Counted from the stretch's first letter, positions 16,939 through 26,974 are shown. The stretch is 59,298 nt of DNA from an uncultured Rhodospirillales bacterium (GCA_902761715.1 CACWLK010000009.1:1-59298), one strand, 5' to 3'. Notes: a model not told the origin generated them from the sequence alone. Made by a program: numbers and translations.

Positions 16939-18384
16939 TTATAGCTTCTTGTTCAACAATTCGTTTACAATCTGCGGATTAGCTTTTCCTTTAGATTCTT
17001 TCAAAACTTGTCCGACAAACCAACCGCGCAGATTTACTTTCCCATTGCGATAAGCCGCAACATTTTCCGGATTGTTGGCAATAACCGCATCAACAATTGC
17101 CTCAATGGCTGCAGTATCCGTAACCTGTTTCAGACCTTTCTCTTCCACAATCTTTTCCGGATTGTCGCCCGTCTCTGACATAATTTCGAACACGTCTTTT
17201 GCCACCTTGCCCGAAATCACGTTAGTTTCAATCAGCTCAACCAGTTTACCGAGATTTTCGGCAGAAATCGGAGAGTTTTCAATAGTCAGGTTTTTGCGGT
17301 TTAGCATTGCAAAAAAGTCACCCATCAACCAATTGGCTACTTTTTTACCATCATGCACTTTTGCCGCTTGTTCAAAAAATTCTGCTACCTCTTTATTTTC
17401 ACAAATAATCGTAGCATCGTACTTTGTCAGCCCCATTGTTTCCATAAAACGAGCCTTTTTAGCATCCGGTAACTCCGGCAGATTCTGTTTTATCTCATTG
17501 ATAAACTCATCGCTCAACACCAGCGGAGGTAAATCTGGCTCCGGAAAATAGCGATAGTCATGAGCAAACTCTTTCTTACGCATAACCTTAGTCTGACCGC
17601 TGACCGGATCAAACTGTCTGGTTTCCTGCTCGATTGTTCCGCCGTTTTCATAAACTTCTATATGTCGGCGTGCCTCGTTTTCAATTGCCTGCATTACAAA
17701 TTTTACCGAGTTAACGTTCTTCATTTCGCAACGGGTACGATATTCCGTGCTCCCTTCCGGGCGAACCGAAACATTGACATCGCAACGCATTGAGCCCTCG
17801 TTCATATTACCATCACATGTACCGAGATAACGCAAAATCGAACGCAATTTTTTCAAGAAAGCACCTGCTTCTTCCGGCGCACTGAAATCCGGCTTGGTAA
17901 CAATTTCCATCAACCCGACACCGGCACGATTAAGATCAATAAAACTTTTTACCGGCGACATATCGTGTATCGATTTTCCGGCATCTTGTTCTATATGCAT
18001 ACGTTCGATTCTTATATCTTTTGTGCTACCGTCATCAAGGTCGATTGTAACTACGCCCTCACCCACAATCGGATATCTGAACTGTGTAATCTGATAGCCT
18101 TGTGGTAAATCTGCATAAAAATAGTTCTTGCGTGAAAACTCCGAATATTTATTGATTTTCGCACGCAATCCCAGTCCGGTTTTTACCGCCTGTCGCACAC
18201 ATTCCTCATTCAGCGTCGGCAACATACCCGGCATTCCGGCATCTACGAAAGAAACGTTCTGATTTGTATCCGAGCCGAAATGAGTTGAAGCGGAACTAAA
18301 AATCTTTGACTTTGAAATTATCTGGCAGTGAATTTCCAAACCGCAGACAATTTCCCATTTTCCTGTTTTGCCTTCCAATAACAT
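16939..18384 (-). CDS. gatB: Asp/Glu-tRNA amidotransferase subunit B
   Basis: The tRNA-binding kinase-like subunit of GatCAB, which converts mischarged Glu-tRNA-Gln and Asp-tRNA-Asn to the Gln and Asn forms. The 481-residue sequence has GLEIHCQI, the [10 protein letters not shown] and [12 protein letters not shown] motifs and a C-terminal YqeY-like tail ([11 protein letters not shown]). Its start overlaps the gatA stop by one base. Presence of the complex implies indirect amidation for Gln and/or Asn. Confidence 0.97.
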   Translation of the reverse strand: MLLEGKTGKWEIVCGLEIHCQIISKSKIFSSASTHFGSDTNQNVSFVDAGMPGMLPTLNEECVRQAVKTGLGLRAKINKYSEFSRKNYFYADLPQGYQITQFRYPIVGEGVVTIDLDDGSTKDIRIERMHIEQDAGKSIHDMSPVKSFIDLNRAGVGLMEIVTKPDFSAPEEAGAFLKKLRSILRYLGTCDGNMNEGSMRCDVNVSVRPEGSTEYRTRCEMKNVNSVKFVMQAIENEARRHIEVYENGGTIEQETRQFDPVSGQTKVMRKKEFAHDYRYFPEPDLPPLVLSDEFINEIKQNLPELPDAKKARFMETMGLTKYDATIICENKEVAEFFEQAAKVHDGKKVANWLMGDFFAMLNRKNLTIENSPISAENLGKLVELIETNVISGKVAKDVFEIMSETGDNPEKIVEEKGLKQVTDTAAIEAIVDAVIANNPENVAAYRNGKVNLRGWFVGQVLKESKGKANPQIVNELLNKKL

Positions 18385-19841
18385 TATTTCAGCCTCTCAA
18401 ATTTTGCTTCTTGTTCCAATACGTTTGCCGCCTTAAAAATTGTCTCCTCATCAAAGACCTTACCAATCAACTGCAACCCCAAAGGCAATCCATCTTTTGA
18501 CAACCCAATTGGCAAACTCATTGCCGGCAACCCTGCCAGACTTACCGACACGGTAAACACGTCGTTCAGCCACATATTAATCGGATTTTCCTGCATTGAC
18601 TTGTCTCCAATCGGAAAAGCCGCCGTCGGTGATGTCGGGGTCAAAATCACATCACATTGCTTAAACGCATTAATAAAGTCGTTTTGAATCAATCTGCGAA
18701 CTTTTTGTGCTTTGAGATAATAAGCATCATAATATCCGGCAGACAACACATAGGTTCCAATCATAATACGGCGTTTTACCTCTTTGCCGAAACCTTCCGT
18801 ACGACTGTTGATATACATATTATCCAGATGGTCGCCGTTAATCCTCAAGCCATAGCGCAATCCATCATAGCGAGCCAAATTTGATGACGCCTCTGCCGGA
18901 GCAATAATGTAATATGTCGGCAAAGCATATTTGGTATGTGGCAAAGAAATATTAATTATCTCCGCACCTGCTTGTCGTAAAATTTCGATTCCTTTGTCCC
19001 AATAGCTTGCAATCTCATTACTCAAACCCTCAGGGCGATATTCAGCAGGCACGCCAACCTTAAGCCCTCTGACACTCTGTCCCAAAGCCGCAACAAAATC
19101 CGGTACTTCTTTATTAACCGAAGTGGAATCTTTGGCATCATAACCGGCCATTGACTTCAACAGAATTGCACAATCTCTGACATCTTTGGCAATCGGGCCT
19201 GCCTGATCAAGCGATGAAGCAAAAGCCATTATTCCGTATCGAGAACAACGCCCATAAGTCGGTTTAATGCCTGTAACCCCGCAAAAGGCGGCCGGTTGAC
19301 GAATGGAACCGCCGGTGTCTGTACCTGTAGCTGCCACACAAATATTAGCTGCTACTGCTGCCGCCGAACCTCCTGAAGAACCACCAGGGACCAAACGACG
19401 TTCTCTCTGCCATGGATTAACTACCGGACCATAAAAACTTGTTTCATTACTGCCGCCCATAGCAAATTCGTCCATATTTAATTTGCCCAGACAAACAGCC
19501 CCGTCATTAAACAAGTGTGAAGTAACCGTTGATTCGTACTGCGGGACAAAACCATCCAAAATATGTGAGCAGGCTGTCGAGCGAATATCTTTGGTGCAGA
19601 ACAAATCTTTAATTCCGAGCGGAATACCTTCCAAATCCCGATTGGTACCATCAGCATAATGCTTATCAGAATTTTCAGCCTGTTTTAGAGCATAATCGGG
19701 AGTTTCTAACACATAAGCATTTAAATCTCGATTTGCTTCCATCGATTCTATATATGCCTTAGTCAACTCTGTTGCACTAAACTGCTTATTTTTCAGACCG
19801 TTTAAGGTTTCTGCAAGTGTAAGTTTTGTAATATCTGTCAT
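18384..19841 (-). CDS. gatA: Asp/Glu-tRNA amidotransferase subunit A
   Basis: The glutaminase subunit of GatCAB, an amidase-signature enzyme. In 485 residues it shows the catalytic Lys in GIKDLFCT and the Gly/Ser motif [13 protein letters not shown], with the nucleophilic Ser in [12 protein letters not shown]. The second gene of gatC-gatA-gatB, it starts 5 nt after gatC and is coupled to gatB. Confidence 0.97.
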   Translation of the reverse strand: MTDITKLTLAETLNGLKNKQFSATELTKAYIESMEANRDLNAYVLETPDYALKQAENSDKHYADGTNRDLEGIPLGIKDLFCTKDIRSTACSHILDGFVPQYESTVTSHLFNDGAVCLGKLNMDEFAMGGSNETSFYGPVVNPWQRERRLVPGGSSGGSAAAVAANICVAATGTDTGGSIRQPAAFCGVTGIKPTYGRCSRYGIMAFASSLDQAGPIAKDVRDCAILLKSMAGYDAKDSTSVNKEVPDFVAALGQSVRGLKVGVPAEYRPEGLSNEIASYWDKGIEILRQAGAEIINISLPHTKYALPTYYIIAPAEASSNLARYDGLRYGLRINGDHLDNMYINSRTEGFGKEVKRRIMIGTYVLSAGYYDAYYLKAQKVRRLIQNDFINAFKQCDVILTPTSPTAAFPIGDKSMQENPINMWLNDVFTVSVSLAGLPAMSLPIGLSKDGLPLGLQLIGKVFDEETIFKAANVLEQEAKFERLK

Positions 19842-19846
19842 TCGCT

Positions 19847-20134
19847 TTACTCCACAACCTTAGGCACAACAAAATAATCATATTCTGACATTGGCGCATT
19901 TTTCAAAACTTTATCAGCCTGGTTGCCTTCAATTACTTCATCTTTTCTGCAAACCAATTTAGTATCATTAACGGCGATTAATGGTTCAACATCATCGGTA
20001 TTCACTTCATTGAGTTGCTCAACCCAATTAATGATTTTATTAAATTCTTCTTTAGTTGCTTCAACCTTATCATCATCAACTCTCAGACGCGACAAAAAAG
20101 CCACTCTTTTAACGGTTTGTGTATCTATCGCCAT
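19847..20134 (-). CDS. gatC: Asp/Glu-tRNA amidotransferase subunit C
   Basis: A 95-residue helical subunit that wraps and stabilises GatA. It has the usual [11 protein letters not shown]-terminus, the [11 protein letters not shown] helix and the acidic NTDDVEPL segment. It is the first gene of gatCAB; AGAGGATT lies upstream of its ATG. Confidence 0.95.
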   Translation of the reverse strand: MAIDTQTVKRVAFLSRLRVDDDKVEATKEEFNKIINWVEQLNEVNTDDVEPLIAVNDTKLVCRKDEVIEGNQADKVLKNAPMSEYDYFVVPKVVE

Positions 20135-20152
20135 TATAAAATCCTCTTTTCA

Positions 20153-20182
20153 AAAAACAGAGCCATTGAAATTCAATGGCTC
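20153..20182 (-). terminator. Intrinsic terminator of fabI
   Basis: GAGCCATTGAA and TTCAATGGCTC form an 11-bp stem that is followed on the minus strand by GTTTTTT. It lies between the fabI stop and gatC, so the two leftward units are separate. Confidence 0.85.
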
Positions 20183-20218
20183 ATAATAAGATATTTGTTC
20201 AAAAACTCAAGCCTGTTT

Positions 20219-21049
20219 TTAACCCTCAACGAGCATTTTTCCACATTCTTGAGCATTATCCAAATTTATCATACCGACAATATGGTAACCGCAGTCAACA
20301 TGCAAAACCTCGCCGCTGACGGCAGAGCCAAGGTCAGACAACAGAGCCAAAGCCATATTTCCGACTTCATCTTGGCTTACATTGCGGCGCAATGGGGAGT
20401 TCAACTCATTCCAATGCAAAATTTTACGAAAATCACCGATACCTGATGCTGCCAAGGTCTTAATCGGGCCGGCCGAAATAGCATTGACCCTAACCCCTTG
20501 TACACCCATATCAACGGCAGCTGCACGAACTGAAGCTTCCAATGCAGCCTTGGCAACCCCCATAATGTTATAGTTTGGCAAAACTCTTTCTGATCCCATA
20601 TATGTCAAAGTCAGAATAGACCCGTTTTCATTCATAATCGGGGCTGCACAACGACAAGCCTCCAAAAACGAATAGCAAGAAATATGCATTGTATTCGTAA
20701 AGTTGGCCAACGACGTATCAATAGTACGACCTTTCAACTCATTTTTATCGGAAAAAGCAATGGCATGAACCACAAAATCAATTTTGCCCCACTTTTCTCC
20801 CAATTCCTTAAAACAAGCCTCAACACTTGCAGAATCAGAAACATCACATTTTATCAACAAAGGCTCATTATCCAACTGAGCAGCCAATGGCTCAACACGT
20901 TTTTGCAAGACTTCATTTTGGTAAGATATTGCCAACTGCGCTCCCTGAGCATTCAATGCCTGAACAATTCCCCAAGCAATTGACTTATCATTAGCCAATC
21001 CCATAACAATACCTTTTTTGCCACTCATTAACAACTGGTTATTAGTCAT
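20219..21049 (-). CDS. fabI: Enoyl-[acyl-carrier-protein] reductase (NADH)
   Basis: Reduces the enoyl-ACP double bond, the last step of each round of fatty-acid elongation, and is the triclosan target. The 276-residue SDR-type protein has the divergent glycine motif GLANDKSIAWGI and catalytic Tyr150, Tyr160 and Lys167 (TYMGSERVLPNYNIMGVAK), matching the FabI Y-x6-K spacing. Length is normal. It is monocistronic, with its own terminator. Confidence 0.96.
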   Translation of the reverse strand: MTNNQLLMSGKKGIVMGLANDKSIAWGIVQALNAQGAQLAISYQNEVLQKRVEPLAAQLDNEPLLIKCDVSDSASVEACFKELGEKWGKIDFVVHAIAFSDKNELKGRTIDTSLANFTNTMHISCYSFLEACRCAAPIMNENGSILTLTYMGSERVLPNYNIMGVAKAALEASVRAAAVDMGVQGVRVNAISAGPIKTLAASGIGDFRKILHWNELNSPLRRNVSQDEVGNMALALLSDLGSAVSGEVLHVDCGYHIVGMINLDNAQECGKMLVEG

Positions 21050-21095
21050 TTATTTTTCCTTTGCTTTTATTCTAAATTTAAGATACTAAATAAAC

Positions 21096-21123
21096 TTGAC
21101 TGCATATTTATAAGATTTATACA
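21096..21123 (+). promoter_or_regulatory. Promoter of the YihY-family gene
   Basis: TTGACT (21096-21101), a 16-nt spacer and TATACA (21118-21123) lie 34 nt before ATG 21158, in the divergent region between fabI and this gene. Confidence 0.45.
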
Positions 21124-21157
21124 TTTTTGTAAACTGTTTTTTTATTTGGGGTTAATT

Positions 21158-22057
21158 ATGAGTACCTATACTGCTGTTACCAACAAACTTAAGGCTTTTA
21201 ACGCTTTTTTGTTTTTTTTGACCAAACGTGCAAAAGCCGACGCTGTATTTAGAGTTGCTTCCTCCTTGGCTTATACTTCACTAATTGCCCTGGTTCCGCT
21301 TATTGCTATCGGCATTGCCATCTTCTCCGCTTTCCCCGTATTTGACAACATTCGCGGGCAACTCGCCGACTTTTTGTTTCAAAATTTAACTCCGTCATTT
21401 GAAGAAGAGATTCGCCAATATTTAGGAGATATCGTCAGCAAATCAGGTCAACTCGGTGCGGTCGGTGTTACCGGTATTGCTATCACTGCAATTTTGCTGC
21501 TTTCCACCATAGAAGACAGTTTTAACTACATTTTCAAAGTCACTCAACCTCGTCGCATTGCCACCAAAATCACTTTGTACTGGACTGTCATTACCCTTGG
21601 TCCCTTACTTTTGGGCACAGCGTTTTCAATGCGTGGCTACCTTTATACCCTGCAAAAATTTGTTGATGACGGCGGAGAAACATCACGACTTTTCTTCAGC
21701 TACATGATTCCACCGCTCATGACCATTATTACGCTTATGCTGGTTTACATTCTTGTACCTAACAAGAAAGTATCAATCTGCAATGCTTTTATCGGTGCTA
21801 TAGTTGCCGTTATTCTGTTTTGGTTCCTGCGTTTGGGATTCGGGTCATTTGTAATGTCAAACACCACCTACTCCACCTTGTATGGGGCTTTGGCTATTAT
21901 TCCGATTTTCTTAATCTGGATGTACTTGTCCTGGGCGGTCGTTTTATTTGGCGCCGTGGTTACTGCCGCAATGGATGAATACAAATCTCTTAATAAAACC
22001 GAAATCAAAAAAGTCATCATCGCCGGCAAAAACGGTAAGCGCCTGATAAAAAAATAA
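21158..22057 (+). CDS. YihY/BrkB-family inner-membrane protein
   Basis: 299 residues with about six membrane segments and the YihY/BrkB (formerly RNase BN) motifs: SSLAYTSLIALVPL near the start, GVTGIAITAILLLSTIEDSFN in the middle, and YGALAIIPIFLIWMYLSWAVVLFGA near the end. The family is now thought to be a membrane transport or virulence-related protein, not a nuclease. The frame is open from a TTG 12 nt earlier, but ATG 21158 is the better start. It has its own promoter and terminator. Confidence 0.88.
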   Translation: MSTYTAVTNKLKAFNAFLFFLTKRAKADAVFRVASSLAYTSLIALVPLIAIGIAIFSAFPVFDNIRGQLADFLFQNLTPSFEEEIRQYLGDIVSKSGQLGAVGVTGIAITAILLLSTIEDSFNYIFKVTQPRRIATKITLYWTVITLGPLLLGTAFSMRGYLYTLQKFVDDGGETSRLFFSYMIPPLMTIITLMLVYILVPNKKVSICNAFIGAIVAVILFWFLRLGFGSFVMSNTTYSTLYGALAIIPIFLIWMYLSWAVVLFGAVVTAAMDEYKSLNKTEIKKVIIAGKNGKRLIKK

Positions 22058-22074
22058 ATTTAACCGTCTAATTA

Positions 22075-22107
22075 AATCCCTTACCCTAACCCGGTAAGGG
22101 ATTTTTC
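22075..22107 (+). terminator. Intrinsic terminator of the YihY gene
   Basis: AATCCCTTACC and GGTAAGGGATT form an 11-bp stem with a 7-nt loop, followed by TTTT. It lies 17 nt after the stop codon. Confidence 0.88.
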
Positions 22108-22109
22108 TA

Positions 22110-22380
22110 TTGCAAAATACCGTAGGTTGTTATAGCTTGAAAACAGATATGTTTACACATATTCAGAACCTGTAAACGGTTCGGAGCCTTCACAAGCTCA
22201 TTACCATATTCGGCGCTCGGAATAACGTCGTCAAACAATCGTTTTGATTGTTGAATATTCCCAGACTGCGGTCTGGGAGCTTTCAGCGTATGTCCAATAA
22301 CTTTTGTTTAAAGGCTGAAAGATCATTTGATATGGTATGATTTGTGAACTCCCAGACCACTTTTCAGGTGGTCTTTTTTT
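22110..22380 (+). promoter_or_regulatory. Attenuator-like leader upstream of the XRE regulator
   Basis: This non-coding stretch carries a chain of hairpins: GAACC/GGTTC, AACAATC/GATTGTT, CCCAGAC/GTCTGGG (22260-22277) and CTTTCAGC/GCTGAAAG (22280-22321). It ends in a terminator at 22354-22380. GGTCTGGGAG (22270-22279) is perfectly complementary to CTCCCAGACC (22349-22358), which holds the 5' arm of the terminator. So the RNA can form either the local hairpin plus terminator, or a long-range antiterminator. The gene after it starts 26 nt past the U-tract. The same hairpins could instead belong to a small RNA; I cannot identify a ligand or known riboswitch core. Confidence 0.5.
22354..22380 (+). 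terminator. Terminator just before the XRE gene
   Basis: AGACCAC, loop and GTGGTCT followed by T7. It lies in the leader rather than after a gene, and its 5' arm overlaps a competing 10-nt pairing. Confidence 0.8.
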
Positions 22381-22405
22381 ATTGAACAACAAAGGAAACT
22401 GCACA

Positions 22406-22711
22406 ATGACCATATCAATCACTCAAAGACAGCGAGGAAGACACCCTGACGGCACACCGAACAAAATTGATGTTTTTGTAGGCAACCGTATCAAACAAAA
22501 ACGTCGTGAGCTCAATCTCTCACAGCAACAACTTGCTCAAAAACTGCATATCTCATTCCAACAACTGCAAAAATATGAGAGCGGACAAAACCGCATTTCT
22601 GCCAGCCGCCTTTGGGATATATCGCAAACCCTCGACGAGCCGATCAGCTATTTTTTTGAAAACATCGATGAAAAACTGGCCCGACAAAGTCCACGCCTTT
22701 TACAGGAATAA
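22406..22711 (+). CDS. XRE-family helix-turn-helix regulator
   Basis: 101 residues with a SinR/Cro-type HTH (about residues 24-80: VGNRIKQKRRELNLSQQQLAQKLHISFQQLQKYESGQNRISASRLWDI, described here in parts). The FQQLQKYESGQNRIS recognition region is typical of a compact regulator conserved across alphaproteobacteria, often linked to cell-cycle or developmental control. AAAGGAAAC sits 8 nt before ATG 22406. A longer frame begins inside the leader terminator and is not credible. Targets are unknown. Expression is likely controlled by the leader upstream. Confidence 0.85.
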   Translation: MTISITQRQRGRHPDGTPNKIDVFVGNRIKQKRRELNLSQQQLAQKLHISFQQLQKYESGQNRISASRLWDISQTLDEPISYFFENIDEKLARQSPRLLQE

Positions 22712-22716
22712 TTTTT

Positions 22717-24180
22717 TTAATTACCACCGTACTTTTTCAAAAGTTTTTTAGCCTCTTCAATATCGTTCATCGGAATAACTTTATCTCCGATTTTTTGCCC
22801 TGTCTCATGCCCCTTTCCGGCCAAAACCAGCATATCTCCTTTTTCCAAATGAGAAATTGCATATTCAATAGCCTCAATACGATCACCTATTTCAACCGCA
22901 TCCGGACATTTAGCAATAATTTCGCTTCTGATTTGCGCCGCCTGCTCCGTACGTGGGTTATCATCCGTAACCACAATTTTATCTGCCAGTTTTTCAGCAA
23001 TTTCACCCATAATCGGGCGTTTGAGTTTATCCCGATCACCACCGCAACCGAAAACCACCCAAAGATTATTAGCGGTATGCGCTCTCATTGTCTTAAGCAC
23101 GTTTTCCAAAGCATCAGGCGTATGAGCATAATCAACATATACAGCCGCTCCGTTAGGCAACACCCCAACTCTGTCCAAACGACCGCATGCTCCTTTGATA
23201 TGCGGCAGATATCCAATTATTTTCTCATTCATACCGCCATTCAATGCAATAACCATTCCGACTGCACACAACACATTCATCGCCTGAAATTCACCAATAA
23301 GCGGTAACTCTACCGTATATCGTTGACCTAAAATTTCCACCACCAGCTTTTGCCCGTCGGCATGCGGAATATGTTCAATCAGTCTTAAATCTTTTCCGTT
23401 TCTGCCATATGCCAAAACTTTAATTCCGCGTTTATCACAAATCTCCTTAAGTTCCTCGAACTCTTTAATATCAGCATTCAAAACCGCTGTTCCTCCGGCT
23501 TCTGCCACACGAGAAAACAGTTGCTTTTTAGCTTCCAAATAGTTTTCCATGGTCAGGTGATAGTCCAGATGATCTTGTGTAAAATTAGTAAACCCGACAA
23601 CCTTAATCGGCAAATTATCCATACGATATTGCTCAATCCCGACTGATGAAGCTTCCATCGACACATAATCCACTCCCGCCTTGGCAAGATTTGTCAGGAT
23701 TTTATGCAAAGTAATACTGTCCGGAGTAGTCAGGGTTTCTATATTTTCAAATCCGTCCGCCACAACACCGACCGTACCGATGCTGGCTGCTGTATGGCCT
23801 AAATTCTTCATCATCTGACGAGTAAAATCCGCAATCGAGGTTTTTCCGTTCGTACCTGTAATGGCTGACATTAGTGTCGGAATTTGAAGATAGAAATTGG
23901 CCGCCATTTGAGCAATATTTTTACGCATATCGCCTTGTAACTGAACAAACACAGCGCCATCTTTTGCACCTTTATACTCTCCGTCATATACTATCACTCT
24001 TGCACCTTTTTCCAGTGCGCTCGGAATATATTTTTTCCCGTCCTGAGTTTTTCCGCTTAATGCTATGAACATAGCTCCGTTACTGACCTGACGTGAGTCA
24101 AGTTCCAAATCCGTAACCTCTGTATCGGGCAAACGATCATCAACAGTTTCCACACCGCACAAAATTTCGCTCAGTTTCAT
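22717..24180 (-). CDS. murE: UDP-N-acetylmuramoyl-L-alanyl-D-glutamate--2,6-diaminopimelate ligase
   Basis: Adds the third residue of the peptidoglycan stem peptide. The 487-residue Mur ligase has the N-terminal UDP-binding domain (LDSRQVSNGAMFIAL), the P-loop ITGTNGKTS (107-115), the central domain and the C-terminal domain with DDNPRTE. The DNPR motif is diagnostic for meso-diaminopimelate, so the organism makes DAP-type peptidoglycan. The gene stands apart from the usual mur/fts cluster and is convergent with the XRE gene. Confidence 0.96.
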   Translation of the reverse strand: MKLSEILCGVETVDDRLPDTEVTDLELDSRQVSNGAMFIALSGKTQDGKKYIPSALEKGARVIVYDGEYKGAKDGAVFVQLQGDMRKNIAQMAANFYLQIPTLMSAITGTNGKTSIADFTRQMMKNLGHTAASIGTVGVVADGFENIETLTTPDSITLHKILTNLAKAGVDYVSMEASSVGIEQYRMDNLPIKVVGFTNFTQDHLDYHLTMENYLEAKKQLFSRVAEAGGTAVLNADIKEFEELKEICDKRGIKVLAYGRNGKDLRLIEHIPHADGQKLVVEILGQRYTVELPLIGEFQAMNVLCAVGMVIALNGGMNEKIIGYLPHIKGACGRLDRVGVLPNGAAVYVDYAHTPDALENVLKTMRAHTANNLWVVFGCGGDRDKLKRPIMGEIAEKLADKIVVTDDNPRTEQAAQIRSEIIAKCPDAVEIGDRIEAIEYAISHLEKGDMLVLAGKGHETGQKIGDKVIPMNDIEEAKKLLKKYGGN

Positions 24181-24332
24181 CTTTTCCTCTTTTCATTTGT
24201 TTGCCCTGATTATAGCCGGTTATTTTTATTTTTCTACAACCTTGAGCAGTTTCTCGACAGAAACTATTGCACCTAAAAGTGCCTACTTTACAAACATCGG
24301 TAATATGCTAAAGCTAAATTTGGAGTAAAAAA

Positions 24333-24974
24333 ATGCAAAAAAACTACACTACAAAAGAAGAAATTTGGAGCAGCACCGTTCACGGATTCGGCATCCTGTT
24401 CGGTATTGCCGCTTTGACTGTACTGACAGCCATGTCATCTCGTTTTGGCAACGCTTGGAGTATCGTTTCATCAGCAATATTCGGAGCATCAATGATAATG
24501 CTCTACTCTGCCTCTACACTATATCATGCCATTACCAACCAATATGCCAAAAAGGTTTTGAAAAAATTCGACCACATTTCTATTTATTATTTGATTGCCG
24601 GCACATATACCCCGTTTTTGCTTGTAAATCTCCGTGGTCCTGTCGGATGGACGATATTCGGCATCATTTGGGGATTAGCCTTGATCGGAACCGTTCTAAA
24701 ACTTTGCACCCCGACCAACGGCACCAAAATTTGGTCAATCGGTCTCTACCTTTTAATGGGATGGATGATTGTATTTGCCTCCAAAACCCTGCTTTCAAAC
24801 ATTAATACCTCCGGTTTGGTATTTTTAATTTTAGGCGGATTGTTTTATACACTTGGAATTGCCTTTTATGTTTGGAAAAGCAAAAAATATACCCACGCAA
24901 TCTGGCATTTCTTTGTGCTTTGCGGCACCATCATGCACTTTTTTGCCATTCTGTTCGGCTGCGTTTTACTTTAG
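24333..24974 (+). CDS. Hemolysin III / PAQR-family membrane protein
   Basis: 213 residues with seven membrane segments. Conserved family features are STVHGFGILFG at the first helix, ASTLYHA, FDHISIYYLIAGTYTPF and HAIWHFFVLCGTIMHFFAI, in which the conserved His and Asp residues form a buried zinc site in PAQR proteins. The bacterial members were named hemolysin III, but the physiological role is unclear; possibly lipid hydrolysis. A TTGGAG ribosome-binding site precedes the ATG. Confidence 0.9.
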   Translation: MQKNYTTKEEIWSSTVHGFGILFGIAALTVLTAMSSRFGNAWSIVSSAIFGASMIMLYSASTLYHAITNQYAKKVLKKFDHISIYYLIAGTYTPFLLVNLRGPVGWTIFGIIWGLALIGTVLKLCTPTNGTKIWSIGLYLLMGWMIVFASKTLLSNINTSGLVFLILGGLFYTLGIAFYVWKSKKYTHAIWHFFVLCGTIMHFFAILFGCVLL

Positions 24975-25348
24975 TTGTCCGGCAAAATATCTGCCACGCA
25001 ATTATCCCCGTTAAAATTATACGAGGCAATTATCCCATTGTTTATAATAAAAGACACCTGGCAATAATACACCGGATTGGCATTTGGATTCGAGCCAAGA
25101 TTTTCACCATCAATTGCCGAATACGCTACTTGGGTCGGGTACGGATCAGATGTTCCGTTGTCTGACTGCAACATATAAGTATAAATTTGAGTATTTTCAT
25201 CAACAACCGACTGCGTATTCGGATTTCCCCACTCCTCAATCAGCACCGACGGAGTATTACCTACCCAATCGTTCAAATTTGACGCAAAATCAGCATTACT
25301 GCCATGACTGCATCCCGCCAACAAGAACAACATCATCAATATCCGCAT
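24971..25348 (-). CDS. Small lipoprotein
   Basis: 125 residues with a short type II signal peptide and lipobox LLAGC (Cys13). The mature part is Asn/Asp-rich, with strands and two further Cys (YYCQVSF and GDNCVAD) that probably pair. The layout (WVGNTPSVLIEEWGNPN early on) resembles small SmpA/BamE-like lipoproteins, but the match is only impressionistic. It overlaps the end of the convergent hemolysin III gene by 4 nt. Confidence 0.65.
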   Translation of the reverse strand: MRILMMLFLLAGCSHGSNADFASNLNDWVGNTPSVLIEEWGNPNTQSVVDENTQIYTYMLQSDNGTSDPYPTQVAYSAIDGENLGSNPNANPVYYCQVSFIINNGIIASYNFNGDNCVADILPDN

Positions 25349-25402
25349 TTTGTTTTCTCCTCATTTTAATTTAATGCAGATATATAAACCAATGTTGTTT
25401 TT

Positions 25403-26674
25403 TCAACATCCTTTCAAAATTTTTTGCAATTTTCCGATATCTTCTTCTTTTATCCGAAAACGCACATGCAGCCTGTCGTTATTCAGCCTGCTTTCCAAAA
25501 TTTCGGTATTTTTATGCAACCAAGCAATCACCTTTCCGTCAGCCGCATCAATATCAACCTCGGTTGTTCGGTACTCTTTTCGCAAGATGTCATCGATTCG
25601 CTGCAACAACTCATTGCATCCGTTTCCATTTAATGCCGAAACGAGCACCGTATTGCTTGCCCATTTTATATTTTTAATTTGATTATCGTTTAACAAATCA
25701 ATCTTGTTATATACTTCAATATAGTTGCTCTGATGTTCAATTTGTTCCAACCCTAAATTGTGCAAAACTTCCAACACATCTTGTCTTTGTTTTTTATTAT
25801 CGGCATTTGCCGCATCTAACACCTGCACTACAATATCTGCCTCCAACACTTCTTCCAAAGTGGCACGAAAAGCCATAATCAACTCATGTGGCAAGTCTGA
25901 TATAAAACCAACCGTATCTGATAATATAACTTCACTTCCCGAAGGCAGACGAAGTTTACGCATAGTGGTATCAAGCGTTGCAAACAACAAGTCTTGCGCA
26001 AAAACATTTGCTCTCGTCAAATAATTGAACAGGGTTGACTTTCCAGTGTTGGTATAACCGACCAATGCCACAATCGGGTACGGAACTTTTTGTCTTGCTC
26101 TGCGTTGCAACCCGCGTGTCTGTTTAATTTTTTCAAGCGCTTTTTTTATTTTAACAATCTTGTCATCAATAATTCTGCGATCCAACTCAATCTGTGTTTC
26201 ACCCGGTCCGCCCAAAAAACCGGCACCGCCTCTTTGACGTTCCAAGTGTGTCCAACTTCTTACCAATCGGCTCCGTTGATACGTCAAGTGAGCCAACTCT
26301 ACTTGCAACGATCCTTCTTTGGTCTGGGCTCTCTCACCGAATATTTCAAGAATAAGCGCCGTACGATCAATAATTTTTATATTAAGGCTTTTTTCTAAAT
26401 TTCTTTGTTGTATCGGACTCAAATCACCATCGACAATCAATAAATCTGCCTCATACTCATTGATGATTGTAGCAATTTTATCAATATTTCCTTTGCCGAA
26501 AAAAGTGCCTGCCCTAATTTCCCGAAGTTTAAGCACTCCTGACCATACAACGTCCAAACTGATTGCCGCCGCAAGCCTAATCGTTTCTGACAAACGAGCA
26601 TCAGCACCTGTTTCCGTATTGTTAACAAACGGATATATGACAGCAACACGTGTTATATGTTTTGCAGATGACAA
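25403..26674 (-). CDS. hflX: Ribosome-associated GTPase HflX
   Basis: A GTPase that binds the 50S subunit and rescues stalled or heat-damaged ribosomes. The 423-residue protein has the N-terminal HflX domain, the Gly-rich GGPGETQIELDRR linker motif, and G1 GYTNTGKST, G3 DTVGF and G4 NKID. Length is standard. It starts 2 nt after hfq, the classic hfq-hflX pair. Confidence 0.96.
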   Translation of the reverse strand: MSSAKHITRVAVIYPFVNNTETGADARLSETIRLAAAISLDVVWSGVLKLREIRAGTFFGKGNIDKIATIINEYEADLLIVDGDLSPIQQRNLEKSLNIKIIDRTALILEIFGERAQTKEGSLQVELAHLTYQRSRLVRSWTHLERQRGGAGFLGGPGETQIELDRRIIDDKIVKIKKALEKIKQTRGLQRRARQKVPYPIVALVGYTNTGKSTLFNYLTRANVFAQDLLFATLDTTMRKLRLPSGSEVILSDTVGFISDLPHELIMAFRATLEEVLEADIVVQVLDAANADNKKQRQDVLEVLHNLGLEQIEHQSNYIEVYNKIDLLNDNQIKNIKWASNTVLVSALNGNGCNELLQRIDDILRKEYRTTEVDIDAADGKVIAWLHKNTEILESRLNNDRLHVRFRIKEEDIGKLQKILKGC

Positions 26675-26676
26675 AA

Positions 26677-26901
26677 TTACTCTTCGCTTGCGATATCAAT
26701 TGCCGCACTGGGCATAATTGTAGACACTGCGTGTTTATATACCAATTGAGTATGTCCGTCGCGGCGCAACAAAATAGCCTGATCATCAAACCAAGTAATT
26801 ACACCTTGTAATTTTACGCCATTAATCAAAAATACCGTAACTGCAATCTCATTTTTACGGATATCGCCTAAAAAATCTTCCTGTACTTTAGTCGTAGACA
26901 T
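26677..26901 (-). CDS. hfq: RNA chaperone Hfq
   Basis: A 74-residue Sm-like protein forming a hexamer that pairs small RNAs with mRNAs. The Sm1 motif ([23 protein letters not shown]) and Sm2 motif ([10 protein letters not shown]) are complete. The short C-terminal tail is usual for alphaproteobacteria. It sits between trkA and hflX. Its presence makes trans-acting small RNAs, such as the candidates in this window, plausible. Confidence 0.97.
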   Translation of the reverse strand: MSTTKVQEDFLGDIRKNEIAVTVFLINGVKLQGVITWFDDQAILLRRDGHTQLVYKHAVSTIMPSAAIDIASEE

Positions 26902-26974
26902 AATTTTTGCCCTTATTAATTATCGTTATATCTTAAATAGCATCTTTTCACTAATAGTAAAGAAGTTTTTGATT

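Noticed and set aside
22231-22422. A leftward 63-codon frame across the XRE leader
   Set aside because: It starts inside the XRE gene start region, runs over the attenuator hairpins and has no ribosome-binding site. It is most likely a by-product of the structured leader.
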